Assembly (NCBI RefSeq): GCF_031157255.1
Contig: NZ_JAVIFX010000018.1
Location: forward strand, 62,001 to 126,000
Reading direction: 5' to 3'
Length of the DNA: 64,000 bases
Source: Bradyrhizobium sp. LHD-71
GTDB taxonomy: Bacteria > Pseudomonadota > Alphaproteobacteria > Rhizobiales > Xanthobacteraceae
Below the pieces are notes generated by a model. That model was not told the DNA's origin, searched no databases, and saw nothing but the letters and a program-made list of their open reading frames with translations. Positions within the stretch are counted from its first letter, which is position 1; the number at the start of each line of letters is the position of its first letter. This document shows positions 29,076 through 38,460 of the stretch, in pieces. A program made the translations under genes and the position numbers.

Positions 29076-29154
29076 GTAGTGCGGGTTTCGAATTTGAAAT
29101 TCCTGGGACGAGTTCGCCGCGACGTTGGCAGGAATTTCAAATTCCCCGCACTAC
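29076..29154. repeat. Palindromic repeat 2 between ispDF and cinA
   Basis: Left arm 29076-29105 (starts GTAGTGCGGG, ends TTTGAAATTCCTG) and right arm 29129-29154 are inverted copies; the left arm carries a 4-base insertion (TTTC) relative to the right. The core GAATTTGAAATTCCTG is perfect over 16 bp. Loop 29106-29128. It lies 13 bp after palindromic repeat 1 and has unrelated sequence, so two different palindromic elements are stacked in one gap. Confidence 0.83.
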
Positions 29155-29179
29155 TAACGCTTAATCCGGAGCCTGCGAC

Positions 29180-29788
29180 GTGAGCGCCAGTGAAATTCGT
29201 GCCATGGCCCGCGCGCTGCTTGACCTCTGCAAGATGAAGAAGCTGACGATCGCGACCGCGGAGTCGTGCACCGGCGGCCTCGTCTGTGCATCGCTTGTGG
29301 ATATTCCCGGTTCGTCAGCGGTCGTCACCACCGGGTTCATCACCTACTCGAACGAGGCAAAGCACGAGCTGCTCGGCGTCAGCAGCCAGACACTGGAGAA
29401 TTTCGGTGCGGTCAGCCGCGAGGCTGCAGTGAGCATGGCAAATGGTGCGTTGAAGAAGGCGAAGTCCGGTCTGTCCGTTGCGGTTACCGGCATCGCCGGA
29501 CCCGGCGGGGCCACGCCGGGCAAGCCTGTCGGCCTCGTCCATCTCGCCGTCGCCTCGCGCGACGGCCGCGTCGTCACGCGTGAAAAGCGGTTCGGAGCGA
29601 TCGGGCGCACAGCGGTGCGCATGCGTTCGGTGGTCGAGGCGCTGAAGATGTTGACGGAGCTTGCGCGCGGACCAGCAAAGGTCGTCAAGCTCAAGCGGCC
29701 GGCGCCGGGCGCGGGTAGATCGCGTCCGCGCGCTTCTCGAACGCTTCGGCAAAGCGGTGGAACGCGGCGTCGAACATCGCGCCCATAA
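29180..29788 (+). CDS. cinA: CinA-family nicotinamide-nucleotide amidase
   Basis: A CinA C-terminal (PncC-type) domain protein that deamidates NMN to nicotinate mononucleotide. Family segments are IATAESCTGGLVCASLVDIPGSS, VTTGFITYSNEAKHELLGV and VAVTGIAGPGGATPGKPVGLVHLAV. The domain needs about 165 residues; the remaining ~35 are arginine- and proline-rich and lie antisense to the end of the ratA gene, so they are probably an unselected extension. GTG start at 29180 with CGGAG upstream. The molybdopterin-like N-terminal CinA domain is absent, as is usual in this group. Confidence 0.92.
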   Translation: MSASEIRAMARALLDLCKMKKLTIATAESCTGGLVCASLVDIPGSSAVVTTGFITYSNEAKHELLGVSSQTLENFGAVSREAAVSMANGALKKAKSGLSVAVTGIAGPGGATPGKPVGLVHLAVASRDGRVVTREKRFGAIGRTAVRMRSVVEALKMLTELARGPAKVVKLKRPAPGAGRSRPRASRTLRQSGGTRRRTSRP

Positions 29789-30158
29789 GCAGCGCCAGCA
29801 TTCGGCTGCGGAATTCGTAGGCGATGAAGAAAACGACATCGCATGCATCGTCGCCGCGCGGTTCGAATGACCAGCGATTTTCCATGCTGCTGAACGGCCC
29901 GCGAAGATACTCCACCAGGATCTTCATGTTCGGACGGTCCAGTGTGACGCGGCTGGTGAAGGTTTCCCTGATCAATTTGAACGACACAGTCATGTCGGCA
30001 ATGATCGTCTCTGTGCCGTCCGGAGCCGCGGTCCGTTGGCGCACCTTCAGCGCATGGCACATCGGCACGAATTCAGGGTAGCGCTCGACGTCGGCGACGA
30101 GATCGAACATTCTCTCGGCCGAGTGATTGGCGCGGCGCTTGTTGGTAAATCGAGGCAT
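29691..30158 (-). CDS. RatA/COQ10-family START-domain protein
   Basis: A 155-aa polyketide-cyclase/START-like protein of COG2867. It has the family start FTNKRRANHSAERMFDLVADVERYPEFVP and the later GPFSSMENRWSFEP and FEFRS-type strand (YEFRSRMLALLMGAMFDAAFHRFAEAFEKRA). Homologues are annotated as ubiquinone-binding COQ10 proteins or as the RatA toxin; in alphaproteobacteria the quinone role is the more likely, and no RatB antitoxin gene is next to it. Its 3' end overlaps the cinA 3' end by 98 bp in convergent orientation. The usual neighbour lipA lies 220 bp upstream. Confidence 0.9.
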   Translation of the reverse strand: MPRFTNKRRANHSAERMFDLVADVERYPEFVPMCHALKVRQRTAAPDGTETIIADMTVSFKLIRETFTSRVTLDRPNMKILVEYLRGPFSSMENRWSFEPRGDDACDVVFFIAYEFRSRMLALLMGAMFDAAFHRFAEAFEKRADAIYPRPAPAA

Positions 30159-30378
30159 TGCAGGCAGGACGACTCAAACGGTGCTGCGCCCCATCTAGAC
30201 ACCCCTCGGTCGCGGCGCAACGCCCCCTGCCTGTCATCGCCGCCGCATCGCTCTTCATGGTTGTAGGCCCGACGCGGATCCGTTGCGGGCATCAGCAATC
30301 AGCGGGCCTCTTGGAAGTTCCCGGCGCCTTCAGCGGCCGAAATGGACCCGCCGGTCACGAACCATATCGCTTGGTATT

Positions 30379-31338
30379 TCAGCGCGCTGCGGCCGCCCTC
30401 GCCGCCTGAAGCCTCGCAAAATCCTCACCTGCATGATGCGACGAGCGGGTCAGCGGGCTTGCGGAGACCATCAGGAAGCCCTTGGTGTAGGCAACCTTCT
30501 CGAACGCGCTGAACTCGTCAGGGGGAATGTAGCGCGCGACCGCGTGATGCTTGCGCGTCGGCTGCAGGTACTGGCCGATGGTGATGAAGTCCACATCCGC
30601 CGAACGCAGATCATCCATCACCTGCAACACTTCGTGCCGTTCCTCGCCGAGCCCGACCATGATGCCGGACTTGGTGAAGATGGTGGGATCGATCTCCTTC
30701 ACCCGCTGTAGCAGGCGGATCGAATGGAAGTAGCGTGCGCCAGGTCGCACCGAAAGATAGCGCGACGGAACCGTTTCGAGATTGTGGTTGAAGACGTCGG
30801 GTTTGGCGGCAACGACCACCTCCAACGCACCATCCTTGCGCAGGAAGTCGGGCGTCAGAATCTCGATCGTGGTCGACGAGCACTTTTCGCGGATGGCGCG
30901 AACGGTTTGGGCAAAGTGTTGAGCGCCGCCGTCAGCGAGATCGTCGCGATCGACCGAGGTAATGACGACGTGCGCGAGGCCGAGTTTCGCCACCGCGTCG
31001 GCAATGCGCTCCGGCTCGGCTGCCTCCAGCGCATCAGGCATGCCGGTCTTCACATTGCAGAATGAGCAGGCGCGCGTGCAGGTGTCCCCCATGATCATGA
31101 AGGTCGCATGCTTCTTGTCCCAGCACTCGCCGATGTTCGGGCAGCCGGCTTCCTCGCAAACGGTGACAAGCCCGTTATCGCGAACGATCTTGCGGGTATC
31201 GGCGTAGCCGCGTGTATTCGGGGCGCGCACACGGATCCAGTCCGGCTTTGCCGGCGACGGCATATCCGGCCGATGCGCCTTCTCCGGATGCCGGGGGCGC
31301 AGGGGCTTTGCGGAAACTGTGTCGATGACGACAACCAT
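30379..31338 (-). CDS. lipA: Lipoyl synthase LipA
   Basis: Radical-SAM enzyme that inserts two sulfurs into protein-bound octanoate to make lipoate. Both Fe-S sites are visible: the auxiliary cluster motif [12 protein letters not shown] (about 61-72) and the radical-SAM motif [10 protein letters not shown] (about 87-96). The C-terminal [10 protein letters not shown] supplies the conserved serine that ligates the auxiliary cluster. 319 aa, normal. It lies upstream of the RatA-family gene on the same strand, a common pairing in rhizobia. Confidence 0.97.
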   Translation of the reverse strand: MVVVIDTVSAKPLRPRHPEKAHRPDMPSPAKPDWIRVRAPNTRGYADTRKIVRDNGLVTVCEEAGCPNIGECWDKKHATFMIMGDTCTRACSFCNVKTGMPDALEAAEPERIADAVAKLGLAHVVITSVDRDDLADGGAQHFAQTVRAIREKCSSTTIEILTPDFLRKDGALEVVVAAKPDVFNHNLETVPSRYLSVRPGARYFHSIRLLQRVKEIDPTIFTKSGIMVGLGEERHEVLQVMDDLRSADVDFITIGQYLQPTRKHHAVARYIPPDEFSAFEKVAYTKGFLMVSASPLTRSSHHAGEDFARLQAARAAAAR

Positions 31339-31425
31339 GAGCCGATCCGTCCGTGTTACAGATACCTAATCCGTCCTCTGCCGCACCGCAACCGGTTGGT
31401 TTCGCTCCGCCTTTAGATTTGACCG

Positions 31426-32025
31426 ATGCTTCAACAGAACGTCACGCCAAAACTCGGCAAACGCCTCACGAAGGCGTTCTTCAACCGCAGCGTCCACCGC
31501 GTCGCGCCCGACCTGATCGGCGCAACATTGCTGTTTGGCGGTGTTGGTGGGACCATCGTCGAGGTGGAGGCCTATCATCACACCGATCCCGCCGCGCATT
31601 CCTACAATGGTCCCACTCCGCGCAACCGCGTGATGTTCGGCCCGCCCGGCTTCGCCTATGTCTATCGCTCCTACGGCATCCACTGGTGTCTCAACTTCGT
31701 CTGCGAGCAAGAAGGCTCGGCGAGCGCCGTGCTCATCCGCGCGCTGGAACCGACCTATGGCATTCCCGCCATGCGGCGGCGGCGCGGCATGCCGGACGAG
31801 CAATCGTTGTGCTCAGGGCCCGGCAAGCTCTGTCAGGCGCTCGGCGTCACCGACATGCACAACGCGCTGCCGCTGGATGTCCTGCCGTTCGCGCTGCATG
31901 CCGCGACGTCGAAGCCGGAGGTGATGATCGACGTGCGGATCGGCATCACTAAGGCAGCCGACCTGCCCTGGCGTTTTGGTCTCAAGGGCTCGCGGTTTGT
32001 CAGCAAGCGTTTTCCCCGCGCCTAG
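31426..32025 (+). CDS. 3-methyladenine DNA glycosylase (MPG/AAG family)
   Basis: Base-excision repair enzyme that removes alkylated purines. Family segments: [62 protein letters not shown] with the catalytic glutamate of VEAYH, and [11 protein letters not shown]. Length 199 aa is typical of bacterial AAG. It diverges from lipA (88 bp apart) and converges on valS (30 bp between stops). Confidence 0.94.
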   Translation: MLQQNVTPKLGKRLTKAFFNRSVHRVAPDLIGATLLFGGVGGTIVEVEAYHHTDPAAHSYNGPTPRNRVMFGPPGFAYVYRSYGIHWCLNFVCEQEGSASAVLIRALEPTYGIPAMRRRRGMPDEQSLCSGPGKLCQALGVTDMHNALPLDVLPFALHAATSKPEVMIDVRIGITKAADLPWRFGLKGSRFVSKRFPRA

Positions 32026-32035
32026 GGGAAAAACG
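32008..32035. terminator. Inverted repeat at the glycosylase/valS convergence
   Basis: CGTTTTCCCC (32008-32017) and GGGGAAAAACG (32025-32035) are inverted with one extra A, around a 7-base loop that includes the start of the glycosylase stop codon. Its position between two convergent genes suits a bidirectional terminator, but there is no long T tract on either side. Confidence 0.35.
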
Positions 32036-32054
32036 GCCCTCGAGCAAAAAGACG

Positions 32055-34802
32055 TCAAGCTGCGCTTCTCAGCCGCTCCAGCGCTTCCAGGATCTTCGTA
32101 CGGCGGGCCTCTGCTTCCTCGCGCCGTTCGCGTTGCTCCTCGACCACCTCTTCCGGCGCGCGGGCCATGAAATCGGCGTTGCCGAGCTTCGCGTCGACAC
32201 GCTTGATGTCGGCTTCGGCCTTGGCGACCTCTTTCTCCAGCCGCGATTTCTCGGCTGCGAGATCGATGACACCCTTCAGCGGCAGCGCTGCGACCTCGCC
32301 GCGGACCAGCAATTGTACTGCGCCCTGCGGCATACCGGATGCGGACGAAATCTCCGACACTCGGGCCAGACGCTTGATGACGTCGGTCCAGCGTTGCGCG
32401 CGCGCCTCGGTTTCGGCGGATGGCGTCACCAGCACAAGCGGAACCAGCGTTGCAGGAGCAATATTCATCTCCGAACGCAGCGAGCGTACGGCAGTGACGA
32501 GATCAACCACCCAGCCGATTTCGCCTTCGGCGGCCTCGTCGTCCAGCGCCGCAAGCGAGGGCCACTCCGTCAGGGTGAGCAGCACACCACGCTTTCCAGC
32601 CGCCGTGACGTCCCAAAGCTCCTCGGTGATGAACGGCATGAAGGGATGCAGCAGCTTCAGGATCTCGTCGCGCGCCCAGGCGACCATCGCGCGGGTCTCG
32701 GCCTTTGCAGCGCCATCCGGTCCGCTCAGCACGGGCTTGGCAAGCTCGAGATACCAGTCGCAGTAGACATTCCAGATAAAACGATAAACGGCGCTTGCGG
32801 CCTCGTTGAAACGGTAGCCTTCGATCGCCTCGGTCACCTCGCGCGCTGCACGTGACGTCTCGTGCGCGATCCAGCGGTTCAGGGTTTCCTTCGCACCCTT
32901 CGGGTCAAAATCGGTCGGCAACGCGCAAGCGTTCATTTCTGCGAAGCGCGCTGCATTCCAGAGCTTGGTGGCGAAGTTGCGGTAACCTTCGATGCGCTGG
33001 CGCGACGGCTTCACATCCCGTCCGGGGGTTGCGAGCGAGGCCATGGTGAAGCGCAGCGCATCCGCGCCGAAGTCGTCAATCAGTTCCAGCGGATCGACGA
33101 CGTTACCCTTCGACTTCGACATCTTGGCGCCCTTCTCGTCGCGCACGATGCCGTGGATGTAGATGTCCTTGAAGGGCACCTCCTTCATGAACTGAAGGCC
33201 CATCATCATCATGCGGGCGACCCAGAAAAAGATGATGTCGAAGCCTGTGACCAGCGTATTGGTCGGGTAGTAGCGCTTCACCTCCGGCGTGTCGTCCGGC
33301 CAGCCGAGCGTCGAGAACGGCCAAAGCGCCGACGAGAACCAGGTGTCGAGGACGTCTTCATCGCGGGTGATGAAGCCTTCGCGCTTGGCCGGATCGAGCG
33401 CCATTTCGCGCCCCTGTTCCGGAGTGATGACCTCCTGCTCGACGTAGTAGCCGAGCGCCATGCCGACGGCCTCTTCCTCCGTCTCGGCGACGAACACCCT
33501 GTCGTCCGGTCCGTACCAGGCCGGGATCTGATGCCCCCACCAGAGCTGGCGCGAGATACACCAGGGCTGGATGTTCTCCATCCAGTCGAAATAGGTCTTT
33601 TCATAATTCTTCGGCACGAACCGGGTCGAACCGTTCTGCACTGCCGTGATGGCGGGACGGGCGAGCGTCTTCGCGTCCACATACCACTGGTCGGTCAGCA
33701 GCGGTTCGATCACGACGCCGGAGCGGTCGCCATGTGGCACCATGTGCACATGCGGTTCGATCTTGTCGACGAGGCCGAGCGCTTCCAGGTCGGCGACGAT
33801 GCGCTTGCGCGCGGCATAGCGATCCAGCCCGCGATACTGTGGCGGGCAGTTCTCGTTGAGCTCGGCCGCTGGCGTGAACAGGTTGATCAGGCCGCCGTTG
33901 AGCTGCTTCTTGAAGTAGTCCCTTTCGCGATGGCGTTGCCAGACTTCGAAATCGTTGAAGTCGTGCGCGGCGGTGATTTTCACCGCACCGGAGCCCTTCT
34001 CGGGATCCGGATACTCGTCCGCAATCACGGGGATCAGACGTTCAGCAAGCGGCAGCCGGACGAGCTTGCCGACGAGATGCTTGTAGCGTTCATCGTCCGG
34101 ATGCACGGCGACTGCGCCGTCGCCGAGCATGGTCTCGGGACGGGTCGTGGCGATGCAGAGATATTGCGACGGATCGTCGGCAAGCGGATAGCGGAAGTGC
34201 CACATATGGCCCTTCACCTCGGTCTGCTGCACCTCAAGGTCGGAGATCGCGGTCAGCAGCGCAGGGTCCCAGTTGACCAGCCGCTTGTCCTTGTAGATCA
34301 GGTCTGCGCGGTAGAGTTCGACGAACACCTTCAAGACTGCGCGCGACAGTCCCTCGTCCATGGTGAAGCGCTCGCGCGACCAGTCGCAGGACGCGCCGAG
34401 CCGCTTGAGCTGATTGACGATGGTGCCGCCGCTTTCGGCCTTCCACTGCCACACGCGATCCAGAAACTTTTCACGACCCATGGCGCGGCGGCCGGGCTCC
34501 TGCCGCTCCATGAGTTGCCGTTCGACCACCATCTGGGTGGCAATGCCGGCATGATCAGTACCCGGCTGCCAGAGCACATCGCGACCGCGCATGCGCTCGA
34601 ACCGGCAGAGGATGTCCTGCAGCGTATTGTTGAGCGCGTGGCCCATATGCAGGGAACCGGTGACGTTCGGAGGCGGAATCACGATTGTGAACGGCTTGGC
34701 GTCGCGCACGCCGGCGCGGCCGGCACGGAAGGCGCCGGCCTCTTCCCAAAGTCGTGACATGCGGCCTTCGATATCCGCGGGCTGGTAGTTTTTTTCGATC
34801 AT
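32055..34802 (-). CDS. valS: Valyl-tRNA synthetase
   Basis: Class I aminoacyl-tRNA synthetase that charges tRNA-Val. HIGH signature in PPPNVTGSLHMGHALNNT near residue 50, class I KMSKS signature in KMSKSKGNVVDPL in the middle of the protein, an editing domain between them (TTRPETMLGDGAVAVHP), and a C-terminal coiled-coil (LEKEVAKAEADIKRVDAKL). 915 aa, normal for alphaproteobacteria. It lies 124 bp downstream of popZ on the same strand. A large plus-strand open frame inside it is an antisense shadow. Confidence 0.97.
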   Translation of the reverse strand: MIEKNYQPADIEGRMSRLWEEAGAFRAGRAGVRDAKPFTIVIPPPNVTGSLHMGHALNNTLQDILCRFERMRGRDVLWQPGTDHAGIATQMVVERQLMERQEPGRRAMGREKFLDRVWQWKAESGGTIVNQLKRLGASCDWSRERFTMDEGLSRAVLKVFVELYRADLIYKDKRLVNWDPALLTAISDLEVQQTEVKGHMWHFRYPLADDPSQYLCIATTRPETMLGDGAVAVHPDDERYKHLVGKLVRLPLAERLIPVIADEYPDPEKGSGAVKITAAHDFNDFEVWQRHRERDYFKKQLNGGLINLFTPAAELNENCPPQYRGLDRYAARKRIVADLEALGLVDKIEPHVHMVPHGDRSGVVIEPLLTDQWYVDAKTLARPAITAVQNGSTRFVPKNYEKTYFDWMENIQPWCISRQLWWGHQIPAWYGPDDRVFVAETEEEAVGMALGYYVEQEVITPEQGREMALDPAKREGFITRDEDVLDTWFSSALWPFSTLGWPDDTPEVKRYYPTNTLVTGFDIIFFWVARMMMMGLQFMKEVPFKDIYIHGIVRDEKGAKMSKSKGNVVDPLELIDDFGADALRFTMASLATPGRDVKPSRQRIEGYRNFATKLWNAARFAEMNACALPTDFDPKGAKETLNRWIAHETSRAAREVTEAIEGYRFNEAASAVYRFIWNVYCDWYLELAKPVLSGPDGAAKAETRAMVAWARDEILKLLHPFMPFITEELWDVTAAGKRGVLLTLTEWPSLAALDDEAAEGEIGWVVDLVTAVRSLRSEMNIAPATLVPLVLVTPSAETEARAQRWTDVIKRLARVSEISSASGMPQGAVQLLVRGEVAALPLKGVIDLAAEKSRLEKEVAKAEADIKRVDAKLGNADFMARAPEEVVEEQRERREEAEARRTKILEALERLRSAA

Positions 34803-34926
34803 ATCCAGAACAAAAATGTGTCGGGGCGCGGCCTAAAAAGCCCCGCCCGGGTGCCAAGTCAACATATTCACGGTCAACAGCGGGTCAAATGCCCGCCAGC
34901 TTGCCGGGGCCGGCGCCGCGGCCGGA

Positions 34927-35655
34927 TCAACGTCCGCGTGAAACCCGTTCGATTTCGGCACGAACGATCTTCTCAACGAGGCTGGGAAGATTGTCGTCCA
35001 GCCAGGCCTTGAGCATCGGCCGCAGCATCTCTTTCACGAGATCTTCCAGCGTGCGTGCATTGTTGCTCAAAACGGTCTGCGCCAGGGCATTGAAGGCCGA
35101 ATCGACTGCGGTCACCGTGGATTGCGACATCAGCGGACGCGAGGCGGCTGTAACTTCATCAGCGATTCTTTCCCTCACCCGCTCTTCAACACCGCGCACT
35201 GGCGGTTTCGCCGGCTCGGACGCCTCGGCAAACTCGACATCGTTCGGCGGCTCAATGGTCCGAAATGATGGCTTCGGTTGAGCAACCGCCATTTGCTCCG
35301 TCAGTTCTAAAACGTCGTCAGCGGGCGGCGCGGCAGCGGCGCGGACCTCCTTGGTGGTGGTCTCCGCATCGAGGCCGGCGAGCATCGCGTCGATCTCGTC
35401 CTGGCTGTTTTTCGCTGTCGGAGCAGGTGCGGGCTTCACTTGGGCTATCTTTGGTGACGGCTCCGGGCGAGGAGCCGGCGTTGCAACGACGGGTCTTGGT
35501 GGTGGCTTTGCCGGTTCGGTCGGAGCCACCTGTGCGCGTGGCGGACCCGACGGCGCCCCCGCCTCGGGCTTCGCTTCATCGTCGGCGATGATGCGCCTGA
35601 TGGACGCAAGAATTTCCTCCATCGAGGGTTCCTGCGCTTTCGCCGGTTGCGTCAT
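34927..35655 (-). CDS. popZ: Polar organising protein PopZ (DUF2497)
   Basis: Intrinsically disordered cell-pole scaffold of alphaproteobacteria. The N-terminal helix EPSMEEILASIRRIIADD is diagnostic, followed by a proline/alanine-rich spacer of about 140 residues and a C-terminal oligomerisation region (LEDLVKEMLRPMLKAWLDDNLPSLVEKIVRAEIERV). The ATG at 35655 gives 242 aa; the frame further upstream is not conserved sequence. It lies between valS and tolC, the usual arrangement in this order. Confidence 0.93.
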   Translation of the reverse strand: MTQPAKAQEPSMEEILASIRRIIADDEAKPEAGAPSGPPRAQVAPTEPAKPPPRPVVATPAPRPEPSPKIAQVKPAPAPTAKNSQDEIDAMLAGLDAETTTKEVRAAAAPPADDVLELTEQMAVAQPKPSFRTIEPPNDVEFAEASEPAKPPVRGVEERVRERIADEVTAASRPLMSQSTVTAVDSAFNALAQTVLSNNARTLEDLVKEMLRPMLKAWLDDNLPSLVEKIVRAEIERVSRGR

Positions 35656-35889
35656 GCGGAGATCCACTTCATCGACGCCATCCACAACTGCCACTGACCA
35701 CGCTTCCGGCACCTTGGTGCAGGACTTTTGATGCAAACCAGATCGGTGGCACTAGCGCCTCGCGAGTCGAAAACCGAATCGCGTCGATGCCGGTAAAAAC
35801 GCTAGCTCACGCGAACAATCGAATGCAAGCAGTGGACGAGTGCACGCCACTATCGCCCGCGACAACGGCGAACGATTGACGAAGTTCAA

Positions 35890-37302
35890 TCAGCGCCCGT
35901 CCGGAGTGCGGACGCCGCCCCAGGCGTCGCGAACCTGATGGTAATGGACGGTTGGATCGTAGACGGACGTCGCGAGCCCGAGCACCGATGGCGACAGCGT
36001 GCCGACGGCCGCCAGCAGCGAATAAGAGGCAACGACCCGGTCGCGCTGCGCTGTGACGAGGCTGACACGTGCATTGACCAGCGCCTGTTGCGCGTTGAGG
36101 ACGTCGAGCGTGGTGCGCTGGCCAACGCGAGCTTCCTCGCGAACGCCGTTGAGGGCGGTCTCCGATGCAGTGACCTGTGCCTGGGCGGAGGCGATCTGCG
36201 ACTTCGCAGCCTGCAGTTCCCCCCATGATTGGGCCACGGTGGCGCGGGCCTGGTCGCGCACCTGCTCGAGCACCAGCCGTTGCTGTGCGAGCGTCTCCTT
36301 GTTTTGGCGGATCAGCGAATATTCTGCGCCGCCTTGATAGATCGGCACCGAGACCTGCGCTCCGACAGAGGCGCTGAATGTCTTCAGGATAACGAGCGTG
36401 CTTTCGTAAGACTGCTGCACCGAGGCCACCAGATTGACCGTCGGAAACAGAGCGCCCTCGGCGACCTTGACGTTCAGAAAGCTTACGTCGATCCCGTACA
36501 TCGCCGCGGTGACGTTCGGGTTGCGGATCAGGCCCTGTTCGATCGCACCTGGCAGCGTCGGCGGGAGGAACCGGTCCACCGGCGCGCCCGGCGCGAGTGC
36601 AGTTGGATCGTTGCCGATGATGCGGCGGAAGTTCGCGCGCGTCGTCGTCAGGTTCGATTCCGCGACAAGAAGCTGCGACCGCCCGGCTGCGAGTTGCGCC
36701 TCGGACTGCGCCACGTCGGTGCGCGTGACCTCGCCGACACTAAAGCGATCGCGTACCTGCTTGAGTGTCTGTTCAAGAACGCGGGTGTTGCTGCGCTGAA
36801 CTTCGACAATCGCTGCGTCGCGCAGATAGTCCATATAGATGGTCGCCGCCGCGAGCAGCACGGTCTGTTCCAGCACACGAAGGCCTTCGCGTGCTGCCGA
36901 AACCTGGCTTTCCGCCGCACGTGTTCGATTCGCCGTCTGGTAGCCGTTGAAGACCGGTTGCGTGACGGTCGCGCCGACGCTGCGCGGCACGTTCCAACCG
37001 CGGTTGCCCGCGTAAGTTGTTAGTTGCTGCCCAAAGCCGCGCTGCACGGACAGTGCGTCAGTATACTGTTCAGCGACGCTGGCCTCGACGGACACGCGCG
37101 GGCGATACCCTGAGAGCGCCTGCGGAACCGTCTCGTCGGTCGCGCGGACGGAGGCGCGCTGAGCATTCAGTTGCGGATTGTTCTGGTAGGCACGGGCGAG
37201 CGCGGCATTGATGGTATCGGCGCGGCTCACATCGACGAATCCAAAAGCGAACGCCAGCGCGGCGACCCCCGCGATCGCTTTCCGACCGTCGAACAAAGCC
37301 AT
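35890..37302 (-). CDS. tolC: TolC-family outer-membrane efflux channel
   Basis: Outer-membrane trimeric channel for type I secretion and drug efflux. A signal peptide (AIAGVAALAFAFGFVDVSRA) is followed by two OEP repeats; family segments include INAALARAYQNNPQLNAQRA and RVGQRTTLDVLNAQQALVNARVSLVTAQRD, with alpha-helical stretches rich in A, Q and R. 470 aa. The ATG at 37302 is chosen for a GGAG site 8 bases upstream; longer frame starts at 37359. In related genomes a protein-isoaspartate methyltransferase gene precedes tolC, but none is seen here. Confidence 0.92.
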   Translation of the reverse strand: MALFDGRKAIAGVAALAFAFGFVDVSRADTINAALARAYQNNPQLNAQRASVRATDETVPQALSGYRPRVSVEASVAEQYTDALSVQRGFGQQLTTYAGNRGWNVPRSVGATVTQPVFNGYQTANRTRAAESQVSAAREGLRVLEQTVLLAAATIYMDYLRDAAIVEVQRSNTRVLEQTLKQVRDRFSVGEVTRTDVAQSEAQLAAGRSQLLVAESNLTTTRANFRRIIGNDPTALAPGAPVDRFLPPTLPGAIEQGLIRNPNVTAAMYGIDVSFLNVKVAEGALFPTVNLVASVQQSYESTLVILKTFSASVGAQVSVPIYQGGAEYSLIRQNKETLAQQRLVLEQVRDQARATVAQSWGELQAAKSQIASAQAQVTASETALNGVREEARVGQRTTLDVLNAQQALVNARVSLVTAQRDRVVASYSLLAAVGTLSPSVLGLATSVYDPTVHYHQVRDAWGGVRTPDGR

Positions 37303-37636
37303 TCTTTTCACTCCGCCGGACGGCCCGCAGGTCATGTCGTTGACACGGGTGCCGTCCAACGCCCCGACTCATGAGCCCAAGCGCGGAATAACCATAGGCA
37401 TCACATTCGTGACGGGAAACCCCTCGGCGGGCCGTGCAGCGCGAAACTGGCCGGATGGGGCAAAGAAGCCACACTTTTGGGCTGGAGCAGGTTCGCCCAA
37501 AGTCGGATGATGTAACCGCATCATACTCCAATCACGCGAAGATCGCCCAATGGCCCACACGCGAGATTTGGGGGTGACGCAACCAGCGATATAGCGACGG
37601 TTCCATGATGCCGCTGGGGCGATAAGGATCGACCAG
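37303..37636. other. Gene-free stretch upstream of tolC
   Basis: 334 bp between tolC and the 96-aa gene. Both strands carry open frames only as shadows, without recognisable family sequence. A short inverted repeat, GATGATG around 37503-37512 with CATCAT about 37519-37524, is the only structure noticed and may be part of a tolC promoter. Confidence 0.4.
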
Positions 37637-37927
37637 TCAGCGCCGCCACGAGAACGATCGCGAACGCGCAAGGTGCGGCTTGGTCGCCTCGACCAGCTGG
37701 AACCGGGCGGCTTCATGCTTGCGATAAAGCTCGAACCAGCGGTCCTCGGCGCAACGAACGTCATCGCTTTGCGCGTGCCACGGCAGGGGGTTGCCCTGAT
37801 CGTCAAGCGGTTCAAGCGCATCGAGGCGCTCGAACTCGAGTGTTTCCGCATAAGTGAGGCCGACACGCACCCGGTTGCCGAAGGCGTCGAGTGCATAGAC
37901 CTGGTAGGGATGGTTATCGTTCGTCAT
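37637..37927 (-). CDS. Conserved hypothetical protein, 96 aa
   Basis: A 96-aa soluble, acidic-to-basic protein without signal peptide or membrane segment. It begins MTNDNHPYQVYALDAFGNRV, with LTYAETLEFERLDALEPLDDQGNPLP in the middle and a basic C terminus. The sequence has a normal protein composition and codon use in a region where other frames do not. I do not recognise a domain. It is likely a lineage-specific rhizobial protein; 62 bp separate it from the beta-flower gene downstream in coordinates, on the same strand. Confidence 0.6.
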   Translation of the reverse strand: MTNDNHPYQVYALDAFGNRVRVGLTYAETLEFERLDALEPLDDQGNPLPWHAQSDDVRCAEDRWFELYRKHEAARFQLVEATKPHLARSRSFSWRR

Positions 37928-37989
37928 GGGCCCGCATTAACGCGGGGCCACGCAAGCCTCTGTGCGGCGGGTCACATATCGACAGCGCC

Positions 37990-38289
37990 TCAGAGCGCCG
38001 GAAAATCCTCGTAGCCCTCCGGCAGGTCCCGCGGCGGCTCATCCGCAGGAACAGATGCGGGGCCAGGGACCGCATTGTGGTTCGGCCAGAACCCGACCGA
38101 GCTGTGGGTCTCTTTCTTGATCTCGCTGGTGATCAGACGGCCGTCTCGAAGCTCGCCGAGATAGTTGCCGTTCTCGCCGAAGACGTTCTCTTTCCGAAAC
38201 TCACCGACGTGGCGGCCGTCGTGGGCGAACAGACCGCCCTCCTCGATCCAGCCGAAATACTTGCCGCCCCAGGTCCTGACCACGTCCAT
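37990..38289 (-). CDS. 4-fold beta-flower repeat protein
   Basis: A 99-aa protein whose first ~55 residues contain short repeats of the form YFGWIEEGGLFAHDG, HVGEFRKENVFGENG, YLGELRDGRLIT, each with an aromatic-G, a hydrophobic strand and a D/N-G turn. This matches small 4-fold beta-flower proteins, whose function is not established. The tail is proline-rich. The ATG at 38289 with GGAG six bases upstream is preferred; the frame to 38664 includes sequence antisense to the neighbouring gene. It diverges from the 81-aa gene, with a FixK-type box between them. Confidence 0.7.
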   Translation of the reverse strand: MDVVRTWGGKYFGWIEEGGLFAHDGRHVGEFRKENVFGENGNYLGELRDGRLITSEIKKETHSSVGFWPNHNAVPGPASVPADEPPRDLPEGYEDFPAL

Positions 38290-38394
38290 TGCCGTCTCCG
38301 CTAAAATCACGCGCAACGCATGCCGGAGCATGCTTCGTTTCGCAACATCACGAGCGAATAGGTGGAATGCCGGCTCGTGGCCGCGCGGCCGTCG

Positions 38395-38408
38395 TTGACT
38401 TGGGTCAA
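38395..38408. promoter_or_regulatory. FixK/FNR-type box (TTGA-N6-TCAA)
   Basis: TTGACTTGGGTCAA is a symmetrical TTGA-N6-TCAA site, the recognition pattern of CRP/FNR regulators of the FixK2 type in Bradyrhizobium and relatives. Its centre is about 60 bp before the start codon of the 81-aa gene at 38461 and about 112 bp before the beta-flower start at 38289, so it could serve either divergent gene. Low-oxygen control is inferred from the site. Confidence 0.65.
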
Positions 38409-38460
38409 CACAGGCTCCAGCCGATCCGGGCAAAGTCCCTTTCAAATCGAGAGGGAGCCC

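Noticed and set aside
29691-30158. Calling this a RatA toxin of a toxin-antitoxin pair
   Set aside because: No RatB gene is adjacent, and in alphaproteobacteria the family beside lipA is best read as a COQ10-like quinone protein.
32862-34757. 631-aa open frame on the plus strand
   Set aside because: Lies wholly antisense to valS, whose minus-strand frame shows both class I signatures and the editing domain. High GC produces long shadow frames; no family sequence seen.
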